NCBI GenBank assembly: GCA_963846475.1
Contig: CAWJVZ010000004.1
Location: forward strand, 2,294,001 to 2,358,000
Reading direction: 5' to 3'
Length of the DNA: 64,000 nucleotides
DNA from: DASWJZ01 sp963846475
GTDB lineage: Bacteria; Pseudomonadota; Alphaproteobacteria; Rhizobiales; Afifellaceae
The notes beneath the pieces are model-generated. The model was not told the DNA's origin, ran no database searches, and saw only the letters and a program-made list of their open reading frames with translations. This document shows, piece by piece, positions 18,245-26,582 of the stretch. The stretch's first letter is position 1, and the number at the start of each line of letters is the position of its first letter. The position numbers and the translations under genes are program-made.

Positions 18245-19582
18245 CTAGCCGCTCAGCCAGATCGATTCGGCGATCTGCTGATAGATGTCCTCGAAGACCT
18301 GCGAGATGTCGGTGGTGTTCGCCTCGTGGAACGCGCCGTTCGCCGAGGCGCATTCGGTGAGCAGGGTGCGGGCCGCGGGATCGTCGAGGTCGTAGGCGAT
18401 GGTGAACACCCGCAGGCCCGCCGCCTCCATATTGTGGCAGAGCTCCAGCGTGCCCTCATTGGCGGCGGCGACCGAAATGTCGCCGGACGGGCCCATGGCC
18501 TCCACCGTCTGCATGCCGTCGGTGAGCAGGATCACCACCTTCATGAGGGGGCGATCGGAGGTCGGGCTGACCGCCGTATCGAACGGCTGCTCCGACGAAA
18601 GCAGGTGCCATCCCATTTCCGTCGCCAGCGCGATGTTGGTCAGGCCGGTCGGGCGCATATCCGACAGCGCATCTGAGAGACCGGCAAAATCGTCGCTGAG
18701 GTCGAACACGTTCAGCGAGCCGGTGACATAGGGCTGGCACGCCGCATCGCCGGTGGCCAATGCGGGCCAGCGGCTCGCCTCCACCGCCGCGTAGGGGGTC
18801 TCTCCGCTCGTCGAATAGGGATGGTCGCGGTTCCGCAGGCAGGCGGTGATGCTGTCGCCGGAATCGGCGAGCGGGGTCCCCCGCACGTCTCTTCCGTGGA
18901 CGGTGGCGAGCACGTATTCGGAGAACGGGACGATGCCGATCTGCGTCGTCGTTGGCCGCTCCGTGGCGATCTTGTCGATGAACGCCTGGGCGGCCGAGGT
19001 CATGCGCACATATTTGTCGTTGTCCTGCATCGATCCCGAATAGTCGAGGACGAGCGCGATCTCGATCTGCACGGCGCTGGGAATGACCACCTCGGCAAAG
19101 GCTTTTGCCTTGAAGCTGCGGATGCCGAGCACGGCGAGGAGGGACGTCGGAACGTCGACGTCCGCCGTCACGCTGACCTTGAACTCGTCGACATCGACGT
19201 CGGGCTCCGGCGCGATCCCCTCGACCCGCGCCGCGAAATTGGTCTCGAACATCCTCTCGCCGGCGGCGGCGGCCGCCGCGCGGCGCTCCGCCCAATCGTC
19301 GTCCGAGGAGTATTGTCCGGATTGGATCGACCGCGCCGCGGCGAGCGCCGCCACGTCGGCCGACGCCTGCAGTTGGCCCTCCACGCTGGCCCGGCGCGAC
19401 AGGTCGACCGCTCCACCGGCGAGGCCGAGGATCGGAATGATGGCGAGCCCGAACATCATGCCGACGTTGCCGGCTTCGTTCCGCCACTGGCGAAAGATGT
19501 GCCGCACGACCTTGCCCTTCCGCAGAGGATTCGGCCCGAAGATTCGCGAAATTCCATGCAGCTTCGTTAACCCGCTGCTCAT
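18245..19582 (-). CDS. Tad-type pilus-associated protein with VWA domain (TadG-like)
   Basis: 445 residues. Residues about 33-60 form the single N-terminal membrane helix with the TadE/TadG prepilin-like lead EAGNVGMMFGLAIIPILGLA, then SVEGQLQASADVAALAAARS as in TadG. The rest is a von Willebrand A domain with a MIDAS motif (ALVLDYSGSM, DxSxS) and the later acidic loop VVILLTDGMQTVE. Such proteins are displayed outside the inner membrane and take part in Flp pilus assembly, although many rhizobial copies stand alone, as here: no tad genes are nearby. ATG at 19582. Confidence 0.87.
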   Translation of the reverse strand: MSSGLTKLHGISRIFGPNPLRKGKVVRHIFRQWRNEAGNVGMMFGLAIIPILGLAGGAVDLSRRASVEGQLQASADVAALAAARSIQSGQYSSDDDWAERRAAAAAAGERMFETNFAARVEGIAPEPDVDVDEFKVSVTADVDVPTSLLAVLGIRSFKAKAFAEVVIPSAVQIEIALVLDYSGSMQDNDKYVRMTSAAQAFIDKIATERPTTTQIGIVPFSEYVLATVHGRDVRGTPLADSGDSITACLRNRDHPYSTSGETPYAAVEASRWPALATGDAACQPYVTGSLNVFDLSDDFAGLSDALSDMRPTGLTNIALATEMGWHLLSSEQPFDTAVSPTSDRPLMKVVILLTDGMQTVEAMGPSGDISVAAANEGTLELCHNMEAAGLRVFTIAYDLDDPAARTLLTECASANGAFHEANTTDISQVFEDIYQQIAESIWLSG

Positions 19583-19632
19583 TTCCGAACCGGTGGTTAA
19601 GACTTGCTGGCGAGAAGGCCCGGTGCTTCAGG

Positions 19633-20889
19633 ATGAGCGACAGAATGAGCGGGGAACGCCCGAACGTGGCCATCGTCGGCGCCGGGCCCGCCGGGCTGAT
19701 CGCCGCCGAAACGCTGAGCGAAGCCGGCCTTGCCGTCACGATCTACGAACGCATGCCCTCGGCCGGGCGCAAATTCCTCATGGCCGGGCGCGGCGGGCTG
19801 AACCTTACGCATTCGGAGCCGCTGGAAAAATTTCTGCCGCGCTACGGGCCGGCGGAGCCGCACCTCGCCGCTGCCATCGAGGCATTCCCGCCCGCCGCGC
19901 TCCGCGCCTGGGCGGAGGGGCTGGGACAGCCGACCTTCGTCGGCTCGAGCGGACGCGTGTTTCCCGCCTCGCTCAAGGCGTCGCCGCTGCTTCGCGCCTG
20001 GCTGGCAAGGCTGGCGCGCCGGGGCGTCGCGTTCCGCCTGCGGCGGGAATGGCGCGGCTGGGATGCGGAGGGCCGACTTGAATTCCGCGCTCGCGACGGC
20101 GCGCTGGAGAAAGCGGCCGCGGACGCGACGCTGCTGGCGCTCGGCGGCGCGAGCTGGCCGAAGCTCGGCTCGAACGCCGCCTGGACCGATATCCTTGCCG
20201 CGCGCGGCGTCGCCATCGCCCCGCTCCGGCCCGCCAATTGCGGTTTCGATATCGCCTGGACGGAAACTTTCCGCGACCGCTTCGCCGGCCAGCCGCTGAA
20301 GAACGTCGCGCTTTCCTTTGCGCGCCAAAAGATCCGCGGCGAAGCCGTCGTGACCCGCTACGGCATCGAGGGCGGCGCCGTCTACGCGCTCTCCGCCGCG
20401 CTCCGCGACGCCATCCTTCGCGACGGCAAGGCGGTGCCGAGCCTCGACCTCCGCCCGGATCTTTCCCTGGCTGCCCTCTCAAGACGGCTGGCGAGCGGGC
20501 CGGCGCGGCAATCGCTGGCCAACCGCCTGCGCAAGGCCGGCCTGTCGCCGCTGGCCGCCAATCTTATGCGCGAGGTCGCCGGCCCGGAGCTGCCGCGGGA
20601 GCCGGCGGCGCTCGCCGGCCTCGCCAAGGCCCTGCCGCTGACCCTCGTGGCGCCGCAGTCGCTGGAGCGCGCCATCTCGACGGCGGGCGGCGTCTCCTTC
20701 GCCGCGCTCGACCAAAATTTCATGCTCCGCGCTCTACCGGGGGTGTTCGCGGCGGGCGAGATGCTCGACTGGGAGGCGCCGACCGGCGGCTATTTGCTGC
20801 AGGCGAGCTTTGCCACCGGAATGGCTGCCGCCAAGGGCATGCTGGCCCGTCTGCAGGGCCGGTTCGACTTCAGGGCATCGCCGCCCTAG
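19633..20889 (+). CDS. FAD-dependent oxidoreductase, BaiN/RdsA-like (TIGR03862 type)
   Basis: A 418-residue flavoprotein of the HI0933 family. VAIVGAGPAGLIAAETLSEA (residues about 12-31) is the FAD-binding Rossmann motif, GRKFLMAGRGGLNLTHSE the family signature, and GVFAAGEMLDWEAPTGGYLL the C-terminal FAD contact. I place it with the TIGR03862 subgroup because of its length and these motifs. The substrate is unknown. Start ATG 19633, or 19645 (second Met). It diverges from the VWA gene across 50 bases and is followed after 9 bases by the GreA-like gene. Confidence 0.87.
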   Translation: MSDRMSGERPNVAIVGAGPAGLIAAETLSEAGLAVTIYERMPSAGRKFLMAGRGGLNLTHSEPLEKFLPRYGPAEPHLAAAIEAFPPAALRAWAEGLGQPTFVGSSGRVFPASLKASPLLRAWLARLARRGVAFRLRREWRGWDAEGRLEFRARDGALEKAAADATLLALGGASWPKLGSNAAWTDILAARGVAIAPLRPANCGFDIAWTETFRDRFAGQPLKNVALSFARQKIRGEAVVTRYGIEGGAVYALSAALRDAILRDGKAVPSLDLRPDLSLAALSRRLASGPARQSLANRLRKAGLSPLAANLMREVAGPELPREPAALAGLAKALPLTLVAPQSLERAISTAGGVSFAALDQNFMLRALPGVFAAGEMLDWEAPTGGYLLQASFATGMAAAKGMLARLQGRFDFRASPP

Positions 20890-20898
20890 GTTTCCCCC

Positions 20899-21387
20899 AT
20901 GAGCCGCGCCTTCGTGAAGGAGCCGGACGGGGCGGACGTCTTCGACGAGCTGCCCGACCGGCCGATCAGCCCGCACGCCAATCTCGTCACGGCGCGCGGA
21001 TTGGCGCTCCTCGACGCCGCGGTGGCGCAGAGCCGCGCCGCGCTGAGGGAGGCGCAGCAGCGGGGCGACCGCGCCGCCATTGCCGCTGCATCGCGCGATT
21101 TTCGCTATTTCAATGCGCGCCGCGCCAGCGCCGAGCTGGTTCCGCAAACCCAGGACTCTTCCACCGTCCGGTTCGGCAGCCGCGTCACCATCGAACGCGA
21201 CGACGGCCGGACGCAGACCTTCCGCATCGTCGGCGAGGATGAAGCCGACCCGGCTGAGGGGCTTTTGTCCTATGTGTCGCCGCTGGCGCGCGCGCTGACC
21301 GGCAAGCGGGTCGGCGAGATCGTGCCGGCGGGACAGAGCGAGGCCGAGATCCTCGCCATCGAGGCGGTTTCCGACGATCCCGTTTAA
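20899..21387 (+). CDS. GreA/GreB-type C-terminal domain protein
   Basis: 162 residues. The last 80 match the FKBP-like C-terminal domain of GreA (VRFGSRVTIERDDGRTQTF, RIVGEDEADP, then YVSPLARALTGKRVGE and EAEILAIEAV). The N-terminal part is a coiled helix (ALREAQQRGDRAAIAAASRD) shorter than that of GreA and without the usual acidic tip, so it may be an RNA-polymerase secondary-channel regulator like Rnk or a GreA relative without cleavage activity. Nine bases after the flavoprotein stop; convergent with the gene at 21400 (12 bases). Confidence 0.8.
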   Translation: MSRAFVKEPDGADVFDELPDRPISPHANLVTARGLALLDAAVAQSRAALREAQQRGDRAAIAAASRDFRYFNARRASAELVPQTQDSSTVRFGSRVTIERDDGRTQTFRIVGEDEADPAEGLLSYVSPLARALTGKRVGEIVPAGQSEAEILAIEAVSDDPV

Positions 21388-21399
21388 CCGCCTGCCGCC

Positions 21400-21681
21400 T
21401 TAGTGCTTCTCCTCGGCGGGGCCGTGCTTTTGCGGCTTATGGCCGCTCTGGCCGGGATTGTTGTGCTTGTTGTGGTCGCGGCTCTCCTGGTTCATGCCGC
21501 CGCGGCTGACCGGGACGTCGCTCTGCCGGGCCGCCGGATCGCGCGGGGCGCGGCTGCCGGTCGGCTGGGCGCCTTCCACCTCGGCCCCTTCGCCGGGCTT
21601 GGCGATCGGCTCCTTGCGCTCGACGTTGCGCAGGAACTGCTCGTGCGTCTTCTTCCCCTGGCCCGTATCCTTGTCCGGCAT
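21400..21681 (-). CDS. Small hydrophilic hypothetical protein, 93 aa
   Basis: A highly charged, probably disordered protein (KTHEQFLRNVERKEPIAKPG at the N-terminus; a C-terminal HNKHNNPGQSGHKPQKHG rich in His and Lys). I do not recognise it; similar short proteins are annotated as hypothetical in rhizobia. The start ATG 21681 has AGAGAAAAG upstream. It converges with the GreA-like gene with 12 bases between stops. Confidence 0.6.
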   Translation of the reverse strand: MPDKDTGQGKKTHEQFLRNVERKEPIAKPGEGAEVEGAQPTGSRAPRDPAARQSDVPVSRGGMNQESRDHNKHNNPGQSGHKPQKHGPAEEKH

Positions 21682-21763
21682 CTTTTCTCTCCGCTGCTGT
21701 CGTTCGCCGAAGACAACGCCGGCCGGCCGGCATTGGTTCGCAGACGGCCTCGGCGAGCGGGCC

Positions 21764-22240
21764 TCAGGCCATCTGCGGCGGCGCGCTGCCTTCGGGGAAA
21801 AATTCCAGTGCCGCGGAGTTCATGCAATAGCGCTCGCCGGTCGGCGGCGGCCCATCGGGAAAAACGTGGCCGAGATGGCTGTCGCAGCGGGCGCAGCGGA
21901 TTTCCGTGCGCGCCATGCCGAGCGAGTTGTCGCGGAGATAGCGGACGTGGTCGCGGTCGAACGGCTCGTAAAAGCTCGGCCAGCCGGTGCCGGATTCAAA
22001 TTTCTTGCCGGAGCGGAAGAGCGGCAGCCCGCACAGCCGGCAGGCGTAGAGGCCCGGCTTCTTGTTGTCCAGGAGCGCGCCGCAGAAGGGCCGCTCGGTG
22101 CCGTGGTCGAGCAGGATGTGCCGCTCCTCCGGCGTGAGTTTTTTCGCCAGCCGGTCGCGCTCGCCGGCGGCGATCGGCCCAAGATCGTAGCCGGAGGCGG
22201 AAAGATAGGGGCTGGTCGTCGCGCCAAGCTCGTCGGTCAT
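21764..22240 (-). CDS. msrB: Peptide-methionine (R)-S-oxide reductase
   Basis: A 158-residue MsrB, which reduces methionine-R-sulfoxide in proteins. Seen: FESGTGWPSFYEPF, IRCARCDSHLGHVFPDG and GERYCMNSAALEF, whose Cys is the catalytic residue (canonical RYCxNS); two CxxC pairs (CRLCG and CARCD) bind zinc. The start ATG 22240 has GGAGCGG upstream; an ATG four codons earlier is possible. No signal peptide, so cytoplasmic. Next to it, diverging, is an exported HbpS-like protein. Confidence 0.93.
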   Translation of the reverse strand: MTDELGATTSPYLSASGYDLGPIAAGERDRLAKKLTPEERHILLDHGTERPFCGALLDNKKPGLYACRLCGLPLFRSGKKFESGTGWPSFYEPFDRDHVRYLRDNSLGMARTEIRCARCDSHLGHVFPDGPPPTGERYCMNSAALEFFPEGSAPPQMA

Positions 22241-22386
22241 GTGCCGCTCCATCCGATGCGCCCGCGGGGCGCGCTCCGCTTCATAGTGGGGTGCCGGCAC
22301 GGCTTTCTTCAAGCCCTGCCCGCCGCGCCTTCTCGATCCCGGCGCGCCCGGCCCTACTTAGCCATCGCTTTGACGGGAGGCGACGG

Positions 22387-23160
22387 ATGCGATCCGGCAA
22401 TATGAAGCGGTTTTTTCTCGGTGCCGCGCTGATCTGCGCCGCGCTTTCCGGCGGCGCGCAGGCGGCGGACTGCCCGGTCGCCTGGGACCAGCTGGCGGCG
22501 GCGCTGAAGGCAAGCGTCAAGCCGGCCGGCGGGCCCGGCAACGGCGGTTTCGACAACCACATGTGGGCGAGCGTCGTCGCGCGCGACGGGTCGGTGTGCG
22601 CCGTGGCTTTCAGCGGCGCGGAGGCCGGAGATCAATGGCCGGGCAGCCGGGCGATTTCGGCGGAGAAGGCGAATACCGCCAATTCGGTGAGCGTCGACGC
22701 GATGGCGCTCTCCTCCGGCAACCTCTATGCCGGCGCGCTGTCCGGCGGGCCGTTTTACGGCCTGGAGGCGACGCATCCGCCGGCGACCGACGTGCTCTAC
22801 GGCGGCGACCCCGCCGCGTTCGGCACCGAGAGCGACCCCATGGTCGGAAAAATCCTGGGGGGCGTGGTCGTCTTCGGCGGCGGGCTGGCGCTCTACGACG
22901 GCAACGGCGTGGTCGGCGGGCTCGGCGTGAGCGGCGATTCCTCCTGCGCCGACCACAACGTCGCCTGGCGCGTCCGCGCGGCGCTGCAACTCGACCAGGT
23001 GCCCGCAGGCGTGGCGGGCGAGCGCAAGGACGGGCTGATCTACGACCTCAACCACGAGAACAAGAGCGCCTCGGGTTTCGGACACGCCAAATGCCTGGGC
23101 ACGGAGGCGGATGTGGGCGCCGAGCTGGGCGCTTCGGTCGGTGGCGAGAGCCTGAAGTAG
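22387..23160 (+). CDS. Exported HbpS/GlcG-family heme-binding-like protein
   Basis: 257 residues with a signal peptide (MKRFFLGAALICAALSGGAQ, cleavage near AQA). The mature protein is of the GlcG/HbpS (DUF336) type: NHMWASVVARDGSVCAVAFS, ISAEKANTANSVSVDAMALS, FYGLEATHPP and VGGLGVSGDSSCADHNVAWR. HbpS in Streptomyces binds heme and signals oxidative stress; related periplasmic proteins in proteobacteria are poorly studied. ATG 22387 is preceded by GGGAGG. It diverges from msrB with about 145 bases between, which could fit a shared oxidative-stress role, but that is inference. Confidence 0.8.
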   Translation: MRSGNMKRFFLGAALICAALSGGAQAADCPVAWDQLAAALKASVKPAGGPGNGGFDNHMWASVVARDGSVCAVAFSGAEAGDQWPGSRAISAEKANTANSVSVDAMALSSGNLYAGALSGGPFYGLEATHPPATDVLYGGDPAAFGTESDPMVGKILGGVVVFGGGLALYDGNGVVGGLGVSGDSSCADHNVAWRVRAALQLDQVPAGVAGERKDGLIYDLNHENKSASGFGHAKCLGTEADVGAELGASVGGESLK

Positions 23161-23206
23161 GACGGGGCACGGCAATGTCCCGCGGCCGCGCGAGCATGGG
23201 GCGCGG

Positions 23207-23893
23207 TCAGGCCGATCTGTCGGGAAATGCGGCCGCGAGAAAATCCGGCACCGGGCGGCCCTGCGATTTGAGCCAATCTGCCATTGCGCCCGCGACCTCG
23301 CGCACGGCCGGACGGGCGAGCATGCGGGCGCGCCAGGCGAGGAGGCGGGGCGTAGCATCGCTCATCACAGCGCCTTTCCGCTCGCCGAACAGCTGCGCCA
23401 TGAAGAAGGCAATGTCGGCGTAGGAAAAATCGCCGGCGAGGAAGTCGCGGGTTCCCAGCCGCACGTCCATATCGGCGCAGAAGCGCGCCGCGGCATCGCG
23501 GGCGGCTGCCGCCGCCGGGTGGTCCGGCGTCGCCTCCAGGCTCATCAGCCGGATGATCTGGGGGAAGTAGACCTCGTCGGATTTCAGCTCCAGGAGCCGC
23601 GCTTCGGCGCGCCGTGGCGGTGTCGCGGGCCACAGCGGCGGGTCCGGCCACGCGTGCTCCAGATACTCGAAGATCTGGGTGGAATCGAAGATCTCGACGT
23701 TCCCATGGATCAGCACCGGCACCTGCCGCTTCGGGTTGATGCGAACGACATCCGGATGTTTCGGCTCGTAACGATCGTCCTTGTCGAACGGGACCATGAT
23801 CCGTTCCATGGCGAGCCCTTTCTCCAGCAAGGCGATCTCCGCTTTGGCGCCGAACATGGAAAGCGGACCGGTATAGAGGCGGATGGGGATCAT
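23207..23893 (-). CDS. Glutathione S-transferase family protein
   Basis: 228 residues. N-terminal thioredoxin-like domain: IRLYTGPLSMFGAKAEIAL at residues 3-22, INPKRQVPVLIHGN with the cis-proline and EIFDSTQIFEYLEHAW, the glutathione-contacting E/D-S-T motif. Helical C-terminal domain with FLAGDFSYADIAFFMAQL, the N-capping box. Ser rather than Cys or Tyr at residue 12-13 suggests a theta-like or uncharacterised class. ATG 23893; convergent with the HbpS-like gene. Confidence 0.88.
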   Translation of the reverse strand: MIPIRLYTGPLSMFGAKAEIALLEKGLAMERIMVPFDKDDRYEPKHPDVVRINPKRQVPVLIHGNVEIFDSTQIFEYLEHAWPDPPLWPATPPRRAEARLLELKSDEVYFPQIIRLMSLEATPDHPAAAAARDAAARFCADMDVRLGTRDFLAGDFSYADIAFFMAQLFGERKGAVMSDATPRLLAWRARMLARPAVREVAGAMADWLKSQGRPVPDFLAAAFPDRSA

Positions 23894-23989
23894 AGCCGTA
23901 GTCCCTGGATGCGAGCGAGCCACACCCGACCATACTGCCGGCGGGGACAGGAGAGCAGGTGGAAGGGGCCCGACCCCACCCACTTCAGG

Positions 23990-24646
23990 TCAAGGTGCCG
24001 CCGGGCCGCCGGTCAGCTCCCACACGCTGGTTTTCTTGATCTCCGAATCCTCCAGCGCGCGGGTGACCGGCACTTCGTAGGTGGCGAGGCGGGCGAGGTT
24101 CGTCTTGGGGAAATAGGAGCGGCCGGGGTCGCCGATCAGCACTTTTGCGCCGCGCTCCCGGAGCGAGACCAGCCAGGGAAACAGCCGCTCGGCGAGCGGC
24201 TTTTCGTAAAACATGTCGCCGACGAGGACGACGTCGAAATTTTTCTCGCTGCCGATCAGGTCGGCGCCGGTCGTGGCGATCCGCACGCAATTCGCCTCGG
24301 CGTTCATGGCGATCGCCGCCAGCGCGATGGCGTCGATCTCGCTGGCCAGCACCTCCGCCGCGCCCGCCTTGCTCGCGGCGATGGCCAGCAGCCCCGACCC
24401 CGACGCGAAATCCAGGATCTTTCGGCCGGCGACCGCCTCCGGATGGTCCAGCACATAGCGGGCGAGCGCCTGGCCGCCGGCCCAGGCAAACGCCCAGAAC
24501 GGCGGCGGCAGGCCGATTCTTCCGAGCTCCTCCTCGGTCTTCTCCCACAAAGGCAGCGCCTCGTGCGCGAGGTGGAGCTTTATCTCCGGCACCAGCGGCG
24601 GCGCGATCAGCGCCGTGTTCTGCCGGATGAAAAGCTGCGCATCCAT
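23990..24646 (-). CDS. Class I methyltransferase, ETF-beta lysine methyltransferase-like
   Basis: 218 residues. LPPPFWAFAWAGGQALARYV, ILDFASGSGLLAIAASKAGA (SAM-binding GxGxG-like loop) and VLVGDMFYEKPLAERL match the METTL20/ETFBKMT group; a bacterial member from Agrobacterium methylates the beta subunit of electron transfer flavoprotein. The frame is open far upstream through the transposase region, but the ATG at 24646 begins the conserved part (MDAQLFIRQNTALIAPP). Annotations such as 'L11 methyltransferase' or 'nicotinamide N-methyltransferase-like' are often given to this group. Confidence 0.82.
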   Translation of the reverse strand: MDAQLFIRQNTALIAPPLVPEIKLHLAHEALPLWEKTEEELGRIGLPPPFWAFAWAGGQALARYVLDHPEAVAGRKILDFASGSGLLAIAASKAGAAEVLASEIDAIALAAIAMNAEANCVRIATTGADLIGSEKNFDVVLVGDMFYEKPLAERLFPWLVSLRERGAKVLIGDPGRSYFPKTNLARLATYEVPVTRALEDSEIKKTSVWELTGGPAAP

Positions 24647-24712
24647 TTCGGCCTGTAGAGGGCCAAGCGCCGCCCGGCGCAAGCGCTGAGCCCTCGGGCG
24701 GCGGACGGCGCC

Positions 24713-24751
24713 CTCCTCTCCCTCCGGGGAGAGGCCGACTCGCGGGTCCTG
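24713..24751. repeat. Left part of a dispersed repeat split by the IS481-family element
   Basis: CCCTCCTCTCC followed by GGGGAGAGGCCGA corresponds to the first third of the repeat seen at 5,093-5,189. The sequence then runs directly into the left terminal inverted repeat of the insertion element. Confidence 0.7.
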
Positions 24752-26118
24752 ACCGGCTACATGGGTAACAGAATAGACCGGCGACATGGGTAACAGGTCA
24801 ACTGATCGGCGAGGAGGACCTTGCCGATGGGATGGAGGGAGACCTGTGCCATGGATGAACGGATGCGGTTCGTGTTGGCGGTAGAGAGGGAAGAAGAGCC
24901 GATGGCGGCGTTGTGCCGGCGCTTCGCGGTGAGCCGGCGGATCGGCTACAAATGGCTGGAGCGCTACCGGGAGGAGGGTCCGGCGGGTCTCTTCGACCGC
25001 TCGCGGGCACCGCTGCATCATCGGCAGGAGGTGAGTCCGGAGACGGCCGAGCGCTGCCTGGCGGTAAGGCGCCTGCATCCGACCTGGGGCCCGCTGAAGG
25101 TGCGTGCCCTGCTGGCGCGGCTGGAGCCGCAGACGCGCTGGCCGGCGGCGAGCAGCATCGCCTGCCTGTTCGACCGCGAGGGGCTGACGGTGAAGCGGCG
25201 GCTGAGAAGGCGGGCGCCGCCGGCGAGCGCGCCGTTTGCCGCCTGCGGGGCAGCCAACGACGTGTGGGCGATCGACTTCAAGGGTTGGTTCCTGACCGGC
25301 GACGGGACGCATTGCGAGCCGCTGACGTTGTCGGATGCGCACAGCCGCTATCTGTTGCGCTGCCAGGTTCTGCCGAAGACCGACACCGGACATGCGTGGC
25401 CGGTGCTCGACGCCGCCTTCCGCGAGTTCGGCCTGCCCAAGCGGCTGCGCTCCGACAACGGCCCGCCGTTTGCCTCCACCGGCGCCGGCGGGCTGTCGCA
25501 GCTTGCCGTCAAGATGATCAAGGCGGGAGTGACGCCGGAACGCATCGCCCCCGGCAAGCCGCAGCAGAATGGCCGGCTGGAGCGGCTGCACCTGACGCTG
25601 TTGCAGGACACCGCCACGCCGCCGGCGCGCTCGCTGCGAGAACAGCTCGAGCGTTTCCGCGCCTTCCGGCGCCTCTACAACGACGAGCGCCCGCACCAGG
25701 CGCTGGCTAACGCCACGCCGGCCGAGCACTATGCCGCCTCGCCGCGGCGCTTCGACGGGGTCTTGCGCGAACCCGACTATGCCGCCGACGTCGAGGTCAG
25801 GCGAGTGCGCTTGAACGGCGAGATCAAATGGCAGGGCAAGCTCGTCTACATCAATTCGGCGCTGGCCGGCGAGCCGATCGGCCTGGCGGAAGGCGAGGAC
25901 GGTTGCTGGGCTGCCCATTACGGCCCGGTGGCGCTCGGCTTCATCGCGCATGGCGGCCATCGCCTGAACAAGCCACCGCGACAAGCCTGTGGACTTGTGG
26001 ACAACGCGGCGCGTTGCCCACAGGGTCCACAGCCGCAACAGCAACAACAGCAGACCTGAACAAAGCCAGAAATGTGTTACCCATGTCGTCGGTCAGATCT
26101 GTTACCCATGTCCCCGGT
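24752..26118. mobile_element. IS481-family insertion sequence, about 1,367 bp
   Basis: The element is bounded by 45-base terminal inverted repeats: 24,752-24,796 and the complement of 26,074-26,118. By hand alignment 38 of 45 positions agree. Each end carries the 12-mer ACATGGGTAACA twice, 24 bases apart centre to centre, probably transposase-binding sites. It encodes one DDE transposase (24,827-26,059). The flanks belong to a dispersed repeat, so the element landed in non-coding repeat DNA. I could not identify a certain target-site duplication. Confidence 0.85.
24827..26059 (+). CDS. IS481-family transposase
   Basis: 410 residues. N-terminal helix-turn-helix (ALCRRFAVSRRIGYKWLERY), then an rve-type integrase core with the DDE triad in VWAIDFKG (Asp150), RSDNGPPF (Asp210) and NGRLERLH (Glu252), and a C-terminal domain ending in a glutamine run (QPQQQQQQT). 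The ATG at 24827 has GAGGAGG about nine bases upstream. The gene is intact, so the element could be active. Confidence 0.92.
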   Translation: MGWRETCAMDERMRFVLAVEREEEPMAALCRRFAVSRRIGYKWLERYREEGPAGLFDRSRAPLHHRQEVSPETAERCLAVRRLHPTWGPLKVRALLARLEPQTRWPAASSIACLFDREGLTVKRRLRRRAPPASAPFAACGAANDVWAIDFKGWFLTGDGTHCEPLTLSDAHSRYLLRCQVLPKTDTGHAWPVLDAAFREFGLPKRLRSDNGPPFASTGAGGLSQLAVKMIKAGVTPERIAPGKPQQNGRLERLHLTLLQDTATPPARSLREQLERFRAFRRLYNDERPHQALANATPAEHYAASPRRFDGVLREPDYAADVEVRRVRLNGEIKWQGKLVYINSALAGEPIGLAEGEDGCWAAHYGPVALGFIAHGGHRLNKPPRQACGLVDNAARCPQGPQPQQQQQQT

Positions 26119-26582
26119 TGCACACGCGAAGCGAGCGGGTGAGGGACAAGATCGTCGAGCACGGCGCCAGAACCCTCACCCGGCTCCGCGCTGCGCGCGG
26201 ACTCGGCCTCTCCCCACGGGGGAGGAAAAAGGCCCGCGCCTCTCAACGATCCTGAGGCGGAGCGGACCTTCCTCCAGCTCACAAGTTTGTGTGAAAAAAG
26301 TCCTAGACAAGGCTCCTCGTTTGTGCTAGCTCGCGAAATACCGCTGCTCGACGAGGGACCGGGATGCGCAGACCGGAGCTTTTCGGGAGCAGTGGGCGGC
26401 GCCGCCACGGAGCCTCGGTCAGGAGCCGGGACGGCGTTCCTCAGAAGGGCCCCCCTCGGGAGCAATCCCGGTGCCGGATGTTGCACGGCTAGAGTTCCTG
26501 CTTCGGGCGCAAGCACGGGGCAGGGCGGGAAGACGATAGGGCGAGTTGGGGAACGTATAACGCCGCGCGGACTCCCCACCGT
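26119..26582. other. Repeat remnant and non-coding stretch between the two insertion elements
   Basis: 26,123-26,235 is the right part of the dispersed repeat split by the IS481-family element (GCGGGTGAGGGACAAGATCG, then CAGAACCCTCACCCGGCTCC and the inverted CTCTCCCC end). From 26,246 to 26,582 I see no recognisable gene. It is GC-rich with several short palindromes, and includes a 42-codon open frame (26,364-26,492, starting MRRPELFGSSGRRR) that I do not trust. Part of it may be the downstream end of the IS110-family element. Confidence 0.5.

Noticed and set aside
18245..19582. A complete Tad pilus locus around the VWA protein
   Set aside because: No tadA, tadB, tadC, cpaC or pilin gene lies nearby; the gene appears solitary.
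26246..26582. A riboswitch or leader-peptide region, including a 42-codon frame at 26,364
   Set aside because: Segments such as GGTCAGGAGCCGGGACGG faintly recall a cobalamin box, but the core G-rich and CAGGAGACC elements do not match and no regulated gene follows.
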